Below, in pieces: positions 46,439 to 57,159 of a stretch of DNA of 64,000 bases; position 1 is the stretch's first letter; each line of letters opens with the position of its first letter. The translations under genes and the position numbers were made by a program. Below the pieces are notes generated by a model. It ran no database searches. It worked only from the letters and a program-made list of their open reading frames with translations, and had not been told where the DNA came from. This stretch comes from Sorghum bicolor (taxonomy: Eukaryota; Streptophyta; Magnoliopsida; Poales; Poaceae). The stretch is taken from positions 9,721,997 through 9,785,996 of the forward strand of contig NC_012871.2 in NCBI RefSeq assembly GCF_000003195.3. The letters are read 5' to 3'.

Positions 46439-46632
46439 GTTAATGTAATCTTAAGTTCAGTTTAGTTTTAATTTCTTTTTTAATTTGTTAGAGTTGAGCT
46501 CGGCTTGGTTGTTGTGAACCATAGCTTCCAGCTAAACTTACACTGTGGTTGTGAGCGTTAATGTAATCCTAACTTTAGTTCAGTTTTAATTTTTTTAGTT
46601 TGTTAGAGTTCAGCTTGGCTTGGTTGTTGTGA
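46409..46632 (+). repeat. 112-bp duplication at the start of LTR 5
   Basis: The end of exon 3 plus the first about 35 bp of the LTR occurs twice in tandem (46,409-46,520 and 46,521-46,632). The first copy has the old-type sequence (AGTGGACACCGTGG), the second the young-type sequence seen in A-C (TTACACTGTGG). Confidence 0.7.
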
Positions 46633-46964
46633 ACCTCCCAAGGATGTCCTTGTATTTAGGGCCACGACATGCACTTTGTTCACATCGGGGCAGTGTCTGC
46701 CGCTCAATGCGAGTTGTGGCCTGGTGCATGGGATGGCGCGCACACCGTGGGTCATGGCGAGCATGGCGTGCATGGCAGGTGACCGAGGCTAGCTTAGCCA
46801 CTCTTTTCCTTTCTATAGTTAGAAGCTCATTGTGTATAAAAAGGTGCACTTAATACAGAAAACGCTCACATGGTTGTGTAGAGCACCAAAAACATCATGT
46901 GTTCATTTTTCTTCGTGAGATCATCAGTTCAATTCTGATCACTGGAGAGAAAGTCCAGCTGACA
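46601..46964 (+). repeat. Array LTR 5 (diverged)
   Basis: TGTTAGAGTTCAGC to CAGCTGACA, followed by TTTGGTACTAGAGCCAAGG. The short ORF restarts at 46,996 (MSKSSSKKEAEKDDGSNEKK). Similarity to the array ends near 47,285. Confidence 0.65.
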
Positions 46965-47285
46965 TTTGGTACTAGAGCCAAGGTACACCATCGCCATGTC
47001 CAAGTCGTCATCTAAAAAGGAGGCAGAAAAGGACGATGGCTCCAATGAGAAGAAGGTACCTCCATCGTGTTCTCCACCATGTCGTCACTGTGGCCGCTCT
47101 CACAGTCGCCGCTCTCACACCTAGACGCTGGGTCACGCATCATAGAGTGCATTGTGGAGCACTCATCCATGAACATCTCGTGGTCGATGCTCATGCAGAC
47201 CAATTACCCACTCTGACTGGAGCAGTCTTGAGGTAGCGAGAGGAGGCAGCGGCGGTGGCTTCTTCCATCGTCCTTTGTTGGTGGG

Positions 47286-48842
47286 TGCAAGAGATGCATA
47301 AACTGAAGTAGATTAAGCATTGTACCCCTTCGTATCTCCTCCAAGTTGTGCTTTGCCGTGTGGAGGACTTTGATTCCATCCCCCACGGGCAGTGGGCATG
47401 CTGTTTTTCCTGCAGACAACGAAACTCAAAGTTTGCGGTATCATGGGTTGGAAGCCCTCCGCCCTTCTCTATGCGGTGCAGACCAGCAGTTGTCCAACTG
47501 GGAGAAGGCATGATGTTCCCGGTGGGAGCGCACCACGTAGCCACGCTACATTCCGCCGTTGGCCGCCGCGAGGGCGCCTCCGCTAGTTGGTGTTACGACC
47601 ACTTCCAAGTGGCCATACACATGAACCCCTTTTGTCCAGATGGTGTCCATGGGATTCTGGTGGTTATACACGTTTAGGTCTGGTGTATGGATGGTGTAAG
47701 CCTTGCTTGTGAGTCAAATAAACCTCTCTATATAAGGAGAGAAGATATATCAATCTAATTAACCAAGAATTAAGAAGGAAAACTCTTCCCTCTTGCCCGA
47801 CCGTAGGCAAGGTCCCCAGCCGGCCTCTCACCCTCACAGCCCTAGCCGCCGCCACAACATCTGGCGTGGCGTGAACAGCACTCACAAGCACTATAGCTCC
47901 ATGGGTACTGTAGCACGCCAGCAGCCACTTCTTTCCTTTTTCACCCATCTCAATCCTAGCTGCCACATAACATTCTGTAGTGGAGAAGTCCGACAAAACT
48001 CAATTTAAAAACAGTGTAGTAAAAGGAACTCAAGCTCTCAATGCCAATAAGATGTCACAATTTGATTTTGGATTTACTACATTTGATACTAGCATTTTGT
48101 CGATATTTGAAACTAATGGTGGTTTTGATGTTATTCAAATCTAAAACAAGCACACATTCAGAAAAAAAAAAACAAGCACATAATCTGCTTCAATTAGTTT
48201 GAAACACTCCACTACTGAGTCTATCCTAAGAGAAGGTAACACTCTATTGATTAAGTCACGATTATCTCAATGCTTTCTACAATACCACTAAAATTGATCT
48301 TTTTTTCTAGGAATTTGTTTTTTCCAACAGCTAATTCATCAAAGGTACATAACTAAACTTGTTTCCTCTAGTCATTTCACATAATATGTCGGCAAAATGG
48401 GTAGTAAAGTTGCCATTCTTATGTTACCAACTAGTCTGATATGTAATTTATGAATTATGTAGGAAGATAAGAAAAATTTGGTGACAACTGCAGTAGTAAG
48501 ACCTAAGGTTTGTATAGTTAGCACCTTATATATACACTTTCTGTCGATCATTAGTGAACACATTTTTATGTGCCATTCATAGGAGGTGGAGACATCAATT
48601 TGCATGGAAATTCAAGCTCTCCTGCCAATTGAGGTAATTTAACTTTTATTGTTATTGAAAGTAGATGCTAGTCTTAAAACTAATTATGGATTGGAGCAAT
48701 ATGCAGGAAAAACGTGACAAAAAATAGTTAGAGATCCACCTTCTGTGATGATAGCCACTCCGTCACTGCTGGGAGGTAGTGACAGGAAAAAGGGTATTAT
48801 CGTCATAATCTAATTGTCACAAAAACCTAGAATTCTTGTAGT
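47286..48842. other. Unrecognised; possible LTR-like stretch
   Basis: An open plus-strand frame at 47,348-47,677 has no recognised motif. Near 47,720-47,860 a TATA-like CTCTATATAAGGAG is followed by a leader-like stretch, resembling the R/U5 part of a copia LTR, but I could not delimit it. The remainder is AT-rich. Confidence 0.3.
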
Positions 48843-48843
48843 G
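48780..48843. mobile_element. Candidate CACTA transposon terminus
   Basis: CTAGAATTCTTGTAGTG ends at 48,843. Its complement CACTACAAGAATTCTAG is the standard grass CACTA end. A GTAGTGACAGG motif lies just inside. The partner end was not found. Confidence 0.45.
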
Positions 48844-49205
48844 TGTGGTGTGCATCATGAAGCAACACACGATGTCTAGACCAGTGCCTTAAGCATTGGT
48901 CCCAATCTTTATAACTTTGTGAAATTCTATATTGCTTTTGTCATGATTAGACTATCTCAAGTAATCCATATGAGAACTCAAACCCAAAATGGGTAGTCAT
49001 AGACCCAAAATCAGCCCCTAACTAATTATACGGGAGACCCATTTTGGGTTGCCTGAGAGTCACAACCTAAATATGAGTATCCTCTCTCCTAGAAACCTAT
49101 TTGTAGAAAGGATTCTTTTTTTGTTATGTTGTTGAAGATACTGAACGGATATTAAAGCTATTGACGTTAGCGTTGAGGATAATCTAACGTATAAAAATTG
49201 TCTAT

Positions 49206-49503
49206 TCCACTGGCCAGTCAACCAAACATCAATAGAAATATTCTACATATCTGATTTACTAATTCTTATATATATGTAGAAATTTAGAAGCAATAGGGTC
49301 TAGAAAATTACCTTCTTAGTTTCGTAGTAAACAATTATGAAATATTTCCCTAGTTCATAAGTAAATAATCATCTATGGCACCAGCGAGTCAACCAAACAT
49401 CAATAGAAATATTATTTATTATATCTAGTTCACTAATTCTTATATGTTGGAATTAAAATTCATAGTGTATAGATACAGAAGGGTCCAAAAAAATTACCTC
49501 CTT
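49206..49503. repeat. Diverged two-copy repeat
   Basis: AGTCAACCAAACATCAATAG with downstream AAATATT...CACTAATTCTTATAT and a final AAAATTACCT motif occurs from 49,216 and again from 49,387, about 171 bp apart. Origin unknown. Confidence 0.55.
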
Positions 49504-49659
49504 AACCTCTAGTTAAGCCCTACACCATCCATATGCTAGCTTGAACGAGACTGTCACTCTGCAAGGCAGTTCAAACTTTTAGAAAGATATGAGATAAAGC
49601 AAATCAAAATGAAGTAATAAGATAATAAGAACCTACAGCCAATATTTTCTTCCATTGGG

Positions 49660-50340
49660 ATATATTTGGATGAAACACATCTAGCTCGGACAAGGTCACC
49701 ACCTTCCGCACGCCGCCGCTGCAGATATGTATGGCAGCGGAGTGAGCAAGTACCAAATCTACCCACCTCGGGACAGGATATGGTCGCACCGCCAGCAGCA
49801 AGATTTGCAAATCAGAGTCGAGATTTGGCAGAGAGAACCAATAGCGATTTGGGACCTTACCTTCTGTCTCGAGAAGATGTATTTCCGTGTGCTTGAAGAT
49901 CGGTCCGATGCGGTGTAGTCGCTCCGGATGGGAACAGCACATTCGATGCCAGAGCAGGGGCCGGGGAACCGGCGGCGGCCACGAGTAAATCGGACAGGGG
50001 AGGCGGTGCCGCGGTGGAGGGAGAACTCTCGCACAAAGGGAGGGAGGCGCGGCGCAGGGAGCAGGGTGTGGCGCCGCCCCCCCTCTCGCGACCCGAGGCC
50101 GGCACCCTATAGACTGGATGGATGGAGGAGCGAGTTGATCCCGTAGTCGTGCGCAGTCGGCGTCGTCTTGGCGGCGACGACTCCCTCCCGTCGAGGGCGA
50201 ACCTGCTGCTGGGTGGCGATGCCCTCTCCTGTTGATTAGGTCAGAGGAGACGTAGGGCGGCGGCCTTCTCTGTACTCGTGCGCTAGATTAGATCGGGGTT
50301 TAGGCGTACGTGGCTAAGCTCTCCTGTTCGCATTGGCTAA
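49660..50340. other. GC-rich island, no gene recognised
   Basis: Markedly GC-richer than its surroundings, with overlapping open frames on both strands, none with a recognisable domain. It may be the first exon and promoter of a lost gene. Confidence 0.3.
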
Positions 50341-50694
50341 TGAGAGGGGTTAGGGGGCTTCCTTTATAAGCGCTATATGTAACTGGCCCGCAACGGTTGC
50401 CCTTAATAAGGACTCAGTCCTCTGACCGAGGTTGAGATCGGTATAACTAACATTCTCCTAATTGATGGGGTCAAAAGGCATCCATTTCTTAAATAAAAAC
50501 AATACACCAAGGCAAAGTGTTGTGGTTGCCGGTTAAGTGCAACCGAACTCAACTATATATAGCATACCATTCAAATTTTTTGAATGAATATTTTTGTTAA
50601 TCTTTTGTGGAGATGGTGGTGTTGCTTTGATTGTCACTTAATTATTCTAGAATCATAATCAATTGCCTTCCAAGAGAATACTTAGGCCCTGTTA

Positions 50695-51031
50695 AGTTCC
50701 CCACTTAAAAAAAAATTTCATCCATCCCATCGAATCTTAGGACACATGCATGGAACATTAAACCTAGGTAAAAAAATAAACTAATTACACAGTTTGGTTG
50801 AAAATCGCGAGACGAATCTTTTAAGCCTAGTTAGTCTATGATTAGCCTTAAGTGCTACAGTAACCCACATGTGCTAATGACAGATTAATTATACTTAATA
50901 GATTTGTCTTGCAATTTCCTGACGAGCTATATATATTTTTTTTTATTAGTTTCTAAAAAACCCTCCCGACATCCTTCCGACATATCCGATGTGACACCCA
51001 AAAATTTTTTATCTCCAATCTAAACAGGCCC
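50695..51031. mobile_element. Tourist-like MITE, TTA duplication
   Basis: 337 bp starting GGCCCTGTTAAGTTCC and ending ATCTAAACAGGCCC, flanked by TTA on both sides (50,692-50,694 and 51,032-51,034). The same family recurs in inverted orientation at 58,644. Confidence 0.85.
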
Positions 51032-51753
51032 TTAACCCAGCAAATAATAGAACTACTTCCTCTATCCCTGAAAGAATCAATTTCTTGCTGAAAAATTTGT
51101 CTTCCAAAGAAATCGATTTCTGGAGATGAACAGTCCACAGATCCACATTAATCCCTCTTGTAGTATGGGTAATATTTAACACAACACCTCTCTCTCTCTC
51201 CACTCTGCTATTGGATACTCTAAACGACACTACTTAATTAGGCTTCTCGATAATTAGAGTGTTATTAAGGTTCATTAGTTTAATGAGGGGCAGAATGGTC
51301 TTTTATTTTCGTTTCTAGTCTATCCTAAAGTTGTTAGAAATTTATTCTTCCAGAGAGAGTAGGTAATTAATAGGACTTTTAGTGAGCATGCAGTAACACA
51401 AGCATTGAATAACATGCCCATCTTAAGATTTTGGGCTGTAACTTTCACAATTCGCACCTAAACGTTAGTATGCTTGGAAGTTTCACTTCATCCATTGTTA
51501 AACATGTAACGACTGCTATGAACTATTGCAATATAAATATGTGGTTTTGCAAATTTATCACTCTTAATCCGGGTACTAATTTTAGAAGCAGTAAGCTGCC
51601 CAATTAAATCATGCCACGAACTTTAGTCTACATTATCGACTATGCAACAATAATTTTGCATATCAATAACTTGCAGCCAGAAGTTATTTTGAAAACTTAC
51701 TAATGAGCATGAATTTCTTATCCTTATGCAAATCAAACTTGCAACAATACTTA

Positions 51754-52183
51754 GAGCATCTCCTAGATCTTCATATTTTGTTCCTAAAATATGGTGTTTG
51801 CCAACTCCTAAATAATATGAGGAGGAAAAAAATAAGTCATCTCCAAGAGTTTCCTATATTTCTATCCCAAAAAAAAAATCTCATACTTTTTCCTACGACC
51901 TAATCTTATATTTTGTATCAGGAACCCTGAATTTGTTTCTGTATGCCTTTAAGCCCTTCGACCACATCTTTCTCTCTTGTGTTTTTCTCACCTGAAACCC
52001 TATCTTACTAGACGGGCCAGAAAACTCCGGAGGCTGCGCATATATGCGCGTTCGAGATAAATTTTTGTGAGGTTAGAAAAGATGGGGAGAGAAGATGTCA
52101 AACTATTGGAGAGAGTTTTTTCTTATTTTGGCAAAAAAACATTTAGGATGGGAAAGCCGGATAGCAAACTGTTGGAGATGCTC
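51754..52183. mobile_element. Tourist-like MITE, TTA duplication
   Basis: 430 bp, GAGCATCTCCTAGATC at the left and GTTGGAGATGCTC at the right, flanked by TTA at 51,751-51,753 and 52,184-52,186. Confidence 0.85.
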
Positions 52184-52356
52184 TTAGTTAAATTTATCAA
52201 TATTTCTGCTAATAAATATCAAATCAAGGCATTCACATTTTGAGTATTGCTAAATTGCATGGAACTTGTTGTCTTATTCAATCTTAGAGTACTTCTCATT
52301 GATTCCTTACGAAATTATCGCCTTAACTTGGAAGAGCATGCAAGATAGAGCTCTTA

Positions 52357-52642
52357 GAGCATCTCCTCCTAGAGTCTTTCTAAATCTCATTCTCTACATC
52401 ATCATTTCGAGAGCCATTTGCATAAAAATCGCTCTATATTTTTTTTTACTCTCCAACAATTTTGCTAAATCTCATGCGCACTCTAGAGTCATTCTCGTCT
52501 TCTATATTTGGTTAGTGAAAAATTCAGAATAGACAATAGTTATATTTGAATGGCCATTTAGAGAAGCTGTTAGAGGGTAGTCTTTCACCGAAATTGCTAC
52601 TCCTAGCATTTAGGAAGAATATAGAGTCTCTTGGAGATGCTC
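52357..52642. mobile_element. Tourist-like MITE, TTA duplication
   Basis: 286 bp, GAGCATCTCCTCCTAGAGTC at the left and GACTCTTGGAGATGCTC-like at the right (GAGTCTCTTGGAGATGCTC). Flanking TTA at 52,354-52,356 and 52,643-52,645. The right TTA directly touches the next MITE. Confidence 0.85.
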
Positions 52643-52645
52643 TTA

Positions 52646-53162
52646 GAGCAACTCCAACAGCTTGGGCCTTGTTTTGTTCACCCCGAAATCCAAAAAAAAT
52701 TCAAGGTTCCCTGTCACATCGAATCTTGCGGCATATGCATGAAGCATTAAATATAGACGAAAACAAAAACTAATCACACAGTTTGACTATAAATCGCGAG
52801 ACAAATCTTTTGACCCTAGTTAGTCTATGATTGGACAATATTTATCACAAACAAACGAAAGTGCTACAGTAGAGAAATTCAAAATTCTTTCAGATCTAAA
52901 CAAGGCCTTGGTTATTTTTGTTGTGGAAGCTATTTTAAAATTTGCATAGCAAAAAGTATGTTCTAGCAGTGTAAAATAGAAAATTGACTATCCCTTAATT
53001 TTTTGTGGCCATATATAGCCAACCACTAACACTAGCTATCTAATTTTATAAAATAGCAAGGCTGTTGTGGACCTCTTCTTTTTTAAGAAGTTTTCTATTT
53101 TACAAAAATGGCTAAATAATGAAATTTGGCTATTAATTTTAGCCAAACTCTTGGAGTTGCTC
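52646..53162. mobile_element. MITE carrying a second, nested MITE
   Basis: Ends GAGCAACTCCAACAGCTTGG and CCAAACTCTTGGAGTTGCTC are inverted repeats. The right half (52,908-53,162) is a relative, inverted, of the MITE at 60,209-60,483. The left TTA is shared with the preceding MITE; the right flank AGG does not match. Confidence 0.75.
52665..52907. mobile_element. Nested MITE, TTG duplication
   Basis: 243 bp, GGCCTTGTTTTG at the left and CTAAACAAGGCC at the right, flanked by TTG on both sides. It is inserted near the left end of the MITE at 52,646-53,162. It shares an internal core (CGCGAGACAAATCTTTTG; TTAGTCTATGATTGG) with the MITEs at 50,695 and 58,644. Confidence 0.8.
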
Positions 53163-54403
53163 AGGAAATAATATTTAATCTCATTGCTCCATCTATGTAC
53201 TCTCTCTATACCCATAAAGAAAGTCATTTTAAACAAGGTTTGGGTTAAACATTAGAAATATAAATCATAAATAACTTTAAGTTGTTAAGTTCAAAATGTA
53301 AAAACCATATGAATAGGTTTGTCTTGAAAAATACTTTCATAAAAATATACAATACCACTTTTGATAAATACTTTTGTAAAAATAAAGAGTCAAAGCTAAG
53401 CTTTAGATATCATGCCGCTATCCTAAATTAGTTTCTTTATATATATGAAGGGAATATGCCTTATTTCTAATCCCAATAATATCGTAGTTTAAATTATGTA
53501 CTAAGTAAACAAGACACAAGGGGAGAAAATTGTATGTTAATTTATTACTCCCCTGTGTTGGCACGTGAAATTGATCCGCGCAACAACACGATAACTACAA
53601 CACGATAACTATTGTATTTTCGCAACGATGAGCGATTGCTTTCCAAGCAAACAAACAAAGGAACCTCACTTCCGTGGAGGAGAGTCTGACCGTTCTTCAG
53701 CAGAAAACGGCAAAGATGAACCAATCCCTAGGGCTGCTAGGGCTTGGCAAGAACTACAAACTAATACTGGAAAATAGAACGCAGATGAAAAGTAGATGTA
53801 TTTTGTGTCAATCGATTGATTGTCAACTTTTGCAATCGGCCATGACCTTTAAATAGGCAGCTGGACTTTGCCGTGGAGTTTCGGGACTCTGGAAAAGATA
53901 AGTATACTAGTAGCGCATATATACACCAAATAAAATATATTTCCTAAATCTCCTTGCTTCCTTTAGCTGTGCACGGTCGAATCCGGGACATGTGACATGT
54001 CACTATGAAATTCGAACAAAACTCTGGCCGAACTATTAATCTGTACAAAATATTTTCTTGATCTCCTTTCAGTAACTTTCTTTTTCTTCACACATGCGCT
54101 CCAGGATGCTACATCAATCTGACGTCTGACCTCCATATGGACAATTGGACATATTCTTGACCATGTCAACTAATTTTGATTAATTATTATCAATAACCTA
54201 TATAATTTGGCCTATCATATTCTCCAGCCAAGTTACACCACTAACACCCTGCTCGGAAGTATTTACTCCGGTAGTGCGGATCTACGTATCTACACACAAA
54301 GAATTAGTTCAGGTATGTGATACTCTACAGTCTACATCTAATTTGAAGTAGATCTCTCTTTGTATGCTCGAGTCACAGGGCTTGTTGATTGTAGCTATGC
54401 GCT
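53163..54403. other. Intergenic, nothing recognised
   Basis: AT-rich. A plus-strand open frame near 53,674-53,856 has no known motif. Confidence 0.3.
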
Positions 54404-54856
54404 AGAATGGATGTAAAGTTAGCCGGTGCAGGGAGAATAAATTTTCTGCATGATGCCCTTAGCGCAGAGATCCATGGTTGCCTTGTAGCTTTTTCTGCAG
54501 CATTTGATCAAGGGATGTCTCATTTTATCCTAGAATCAGACTCAACAGTTCTTGTACGGGCGCTTCAGTCTAATGACTATGACTTCTCGGCTGCTGGCGT
54601 TCTCATTAGAGAAGCAAAATTTCTTATTTCTATGAATTTTGTACATGTAGATGTGGTCCATGCGCCACGATCTTGTAACAGTTGTGGTCATGAACTTGCT
54701 CGTGTTGGCTTGAGTTGGGACCCGGATCAATCCTATGTCTGGACTGATCCCCTCCCAGAGTTTGTAATCTTCTGGGTAACTCGGGATTCAAGTGAACCCG
54801 TGAGAAGGCAATAAAATGATTGCTTTGTTTCAAAAAAAAAAAGAATGGATGTAAAG
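54404..54856 (+). mobile_element. 5'-truncated LINE-type insertion with 15-bp duplication
   Basis: The 15-mer AGAATGGATGTAAAG occurs at 54,404-54,418 and again at 54,842-54,856. The enclosed 423 bp ends in an A-rich run (54,830-54,842). A target duplication, poly(A) tail and 5' truncation are the marks of target-primed reverse transcription. Confidence 0.85.
54407..54814 (+). CDS. RNase H-like domain (RVT_3 type), LINE C-terminus
   Basis: 135-residue frame. The type-I RNase H fold seen at the end of plant LINE polyproteins is recognisable: ALSAEIHGCLVAFSAAFDQG with the conserved Glu, SHFILESDSTVLVRALQ with the conserved Asp, and RSCNSCGHELARVGL near the end. The upstream first Asp strand is lost by truncation. 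The start codon and first four residues (MDVK) come from the target duplication, so the frame opens by chance in host DNA. Unlikely to act as an enzyme, but the frame is intact. Confidence 0.75.
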   Translation: MDVKLAGAGRINFLHDALSAEIHGCLVAFSAAFDQGMSHFILESDSTVLVRALQSNDYDFSAAGVLIREAKFLISMNFVHVDVVHAPRSCNSCGHELARVGLSWDPDQSYVWTDPLPEFVIFWVTRDSSEPVRRQ

Positions 54857-55764
54857 ATGTCGATCAAGCGCTCCTTGCCCCCTCCTTATATAAGCTAGGG
54901 GTAGAGCATAGGAGATCTGATTGGTTAACAGAAGCATTTCTAGATAGTTGTGTAGAAAGTATAATAGATCATTTTATCATATCCCTCAAAGATCCGAATG
55001 CAAGCTATCTATGTTACGTGGCTTATTGCTCATCACATGTTGTTGCACCTGGCGTACATGGGCCTCATAGTACTGGTCGTTCAGCCCAGTTGAAGGTCAT
55101 GGGCCCGAATACAGGCGGTGAGATATCCGGGTCCATATATTTGTGACAAATACAATAGGTTGGTGGCTATCTGCACTAGTTTAGCTGCAACAGCCGCTAC
55201 AGCTGCAAAATTCTAGCATTGATCCCTGTAGCGGAGAACTACATGTCTGCAGCTGCAGCAAACAATTTGTACCTTTCGTAGCAAAAAAATGGCCTGCAAA
55301 AAAGAAAAGGAAATGGCATGCAAACACCAATATCCAACGATTTCAAATCCTTCGTATCAAAATCCAAATACCAGCACTGCCATGCATGCCACCGAAAAGC
55401 AAAGAAACTTCTCTGAAAACTACAGTACATTCAGACTAACATAACATTCAAGTTTATTATTTTGTCATGCTGCCATAGGCTGTTAGCAGATGAGCACATG
55501 TATTAGCACTAGGTGCAGAGAATGGACCTTTATATTTCCAGCAAAATGAAGTTTCAGATTGACATCATTTGCCAAACAAAACGTTCATGGGTCAGAGTCA
55601 GAAACGTTCGCGCGTGCTCCATCGTGTTTCTTCCTCACTGACAGTACTGCATCGTCCTCTGCCTTCCCACTTCTTCCTCTTCCCTCTTCAGCACCGGCAC
55701 TCTATCCCTTCCTTCCCTCCTCTGCTTCTTCGTCGACACTCCACTCCATCTCTCACGCCTTATA
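54857..55764. other. Intergenic; right part may be the promoter of the repeat-protein gene
   Basis: No coding signal that I can support on the left. The stretch 55,620-55,760 is CT/TC-rich like a plant promoter and 5' leader. Confidence 0.35.
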
Positions 55765-57075
55765 GTGACCCCGAAGAAGCATGCAGGTTCAGGTGTTCGT
55801 CGTCAGCGGCAGCACCAGCACGACGGACCGGCCGCCGCATCCTTTGGCTCTGGAACTGGAAGCTGCCCAGCTGGGGGCTTCTGCCACACCTCCACCGAGT
55901 GCGCGACAACAGCCGCAAGTTTGCCTCCATGTTTGCAGAACAGCATGGGGAAGATGAAGCCGCGCGATTACGTGGAGGCTGGAGTGGGCGCCGCGGGGAG
56001 TTTTGCAGGGAGTACCTTGGGGAAAGTGGCCGGAACTGCAGTCGGGGCTTTGTTTGGTCCAATCGGAGCTGCTGTCGGGACTGTTGTCGGACATATAGCC
56101 GGGGGTGCAGCCGGGCGTCGACTCGGGACTACAGGTGAGTGAGCAAAACACGTAGTATTATTATTTTTTTTTTTTTTTTGCATTCCCATCTCTCTCCCTC
56201 TCCTCTAACGAACTCCCTCTCTAACATGAGTTTCAGCTGTAGAGAAGACCATGGGCAGTGACGTGGAGGACTTGGAGGAGAAGGTGGGCGAGTTGGAGAG
56301 GGAGAACACCAGGCTGTTCGATGATAAGGACACGCTCCAGAAGCAACTGAAGGAGACGAAGGCAGCGCTGGAGCATACGAGGAGGGCAGCTCTGGTGTTC
56401 TTGGACGCTGCCGATACTTACCAAGAAGCAGCAGAGAAACGGATTAAGCAAAAGGTGGGAGAACTCGAGGACACAAGGAAGGCAGCTCTGGTGTTCATGG
56501 GCGCTGCCGATACGTACCAAGAAGCTGCAGAGAAGCAAATGAAAGCAAAGATAGAGGAATTGGAGGACACGAGAAAGGCAGCTCTGGTGTTCATGGATGC
56601 TGCTGATAGGTACCAAGAAGCAGCAGAGAAGCAGATCAAGGCAAAGACAGAGGAATTGGAGGACACAAGGAATGCAGCTCTGGTGTTCATGGATGCTGCG
56701 GATACGTACCAAGAAACAGCAGAAAAGCAGATCAAGGCAAAGGCAGACGAATTGGAGGACACAAGAGAGGCAGCTCTGGTGTTCATGGATGCTGCCGATA
56801 CGTACCAAGATGCTGCAGAAAAGCAAATCAAGGCAAAGATAGAGGAACTAGAGGACACCAGAATGGCAGCTCTAGTGTTCATGGGCGCTGCCGATACATA
56901 CCAAGATGCTGCAGAGAAGCAGATTAAGGCAAAGATAGAGGAATTAGAGGACACAAGGAAGGCAGCTCTGCTGTTCATGAAGGCTGCTGAACATACCATG
57001 GAGAGGCAGAGAATGAAATTAAGGCGAAGATGGAGGACACGAGGGAGGTGGCTCCGGCGTACCATGCACTACTAA
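55765..57075 (+). CDS. Glycine-zipper plus seven 32-residue coiled-coil repeats, 2 exons
   Basis: Family not recognised. Exon 1 ends at 56,134 (ACAG then GTGAGT); exon 2 starts at 56,237 and stops at 57,075. The phase agrees. Start is either MTPKKHAGSG at 55,765 (402 residues) or MGKMKPRDYVEAGVG at 55,945 (342 residues); I favour the latter because conserved-looking sequence begins there. Exon 1 encodes small-residue GxxxG repeats (TLGKVAGTAVGALFGPIGAA), a glycine zipper that could insert in or oligomerise on membranes. Exon 2 encodes a leucine-zipper lead-in (LEEKVGELERENTRL) and seven repeats of a 96-bp unit (AALVFMDAADTYQEAAEKQI then KAKIEELEDTRK), strongly predicted coiled coil. After the seventh repeat a one-base loss near 57,000 changes the frame. 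The other frame continues an eighth repeat to a stop at 57,087-57,089. Confidence 0.65.
56385..57060 (+). repeat. 96-bp in-frame minisatellite
   Basis: The motif GGCAGCTCTGGTGTTC recurs exactly every 96 bp from 56,385 (56,481, 56,577 and on) for seven units, with an eighth degenerate unit. Period and reading frame coincide (32 codons). Confidence 0.9.
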
Positions 57076-57159
57076 AGGAGTATAAATAGAGGCAAAGGAG
57101 CAAGAATAATTAAAGGTGATGGGAAACAAGAGGACAGAACTAGATGCGAGGTTGGAGTC

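Larger units (their letters stand above)
38252..47285 (+). repeat. Tandem array of LTR units carrying kinesin fragments
   Basis: Each unit reads: PBS and short ORF, kinesin exon 1, intron, exon 2, intron, exon 3, then an LTR of about 360 bp (TGTTAG...CTAACA). Exon 2 starts at 38,252, 39,914, 41,574, 43,233 (truncated), 43,476 and 46,066. The first three periods are about 1,660 bp with near-identical sequence; the later units are diverged and longer. The order LTR-internal-LTR-internal is what unequal recombination between LTRs of one element would give. The element is short and non-autonomous (no gag-pol domains seen). Confidence 0.8.

Noticed and set aside
55569..56138. 189-codon frame on the plus strand overlapping exon 1 of the repeat gene
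   Set aside because: Ser/Arg/His-rich composition of GC-rich DNA, no domain, and it does not connect to exon 2 in frame.
56418..57065. 215-codon open frame on the minus strand across the coiled-coil repeats
   Set aside because: A shadow of the 96-bp repeat: the plus frame has coherent heptads and matching splice phase, the minus frame does not.
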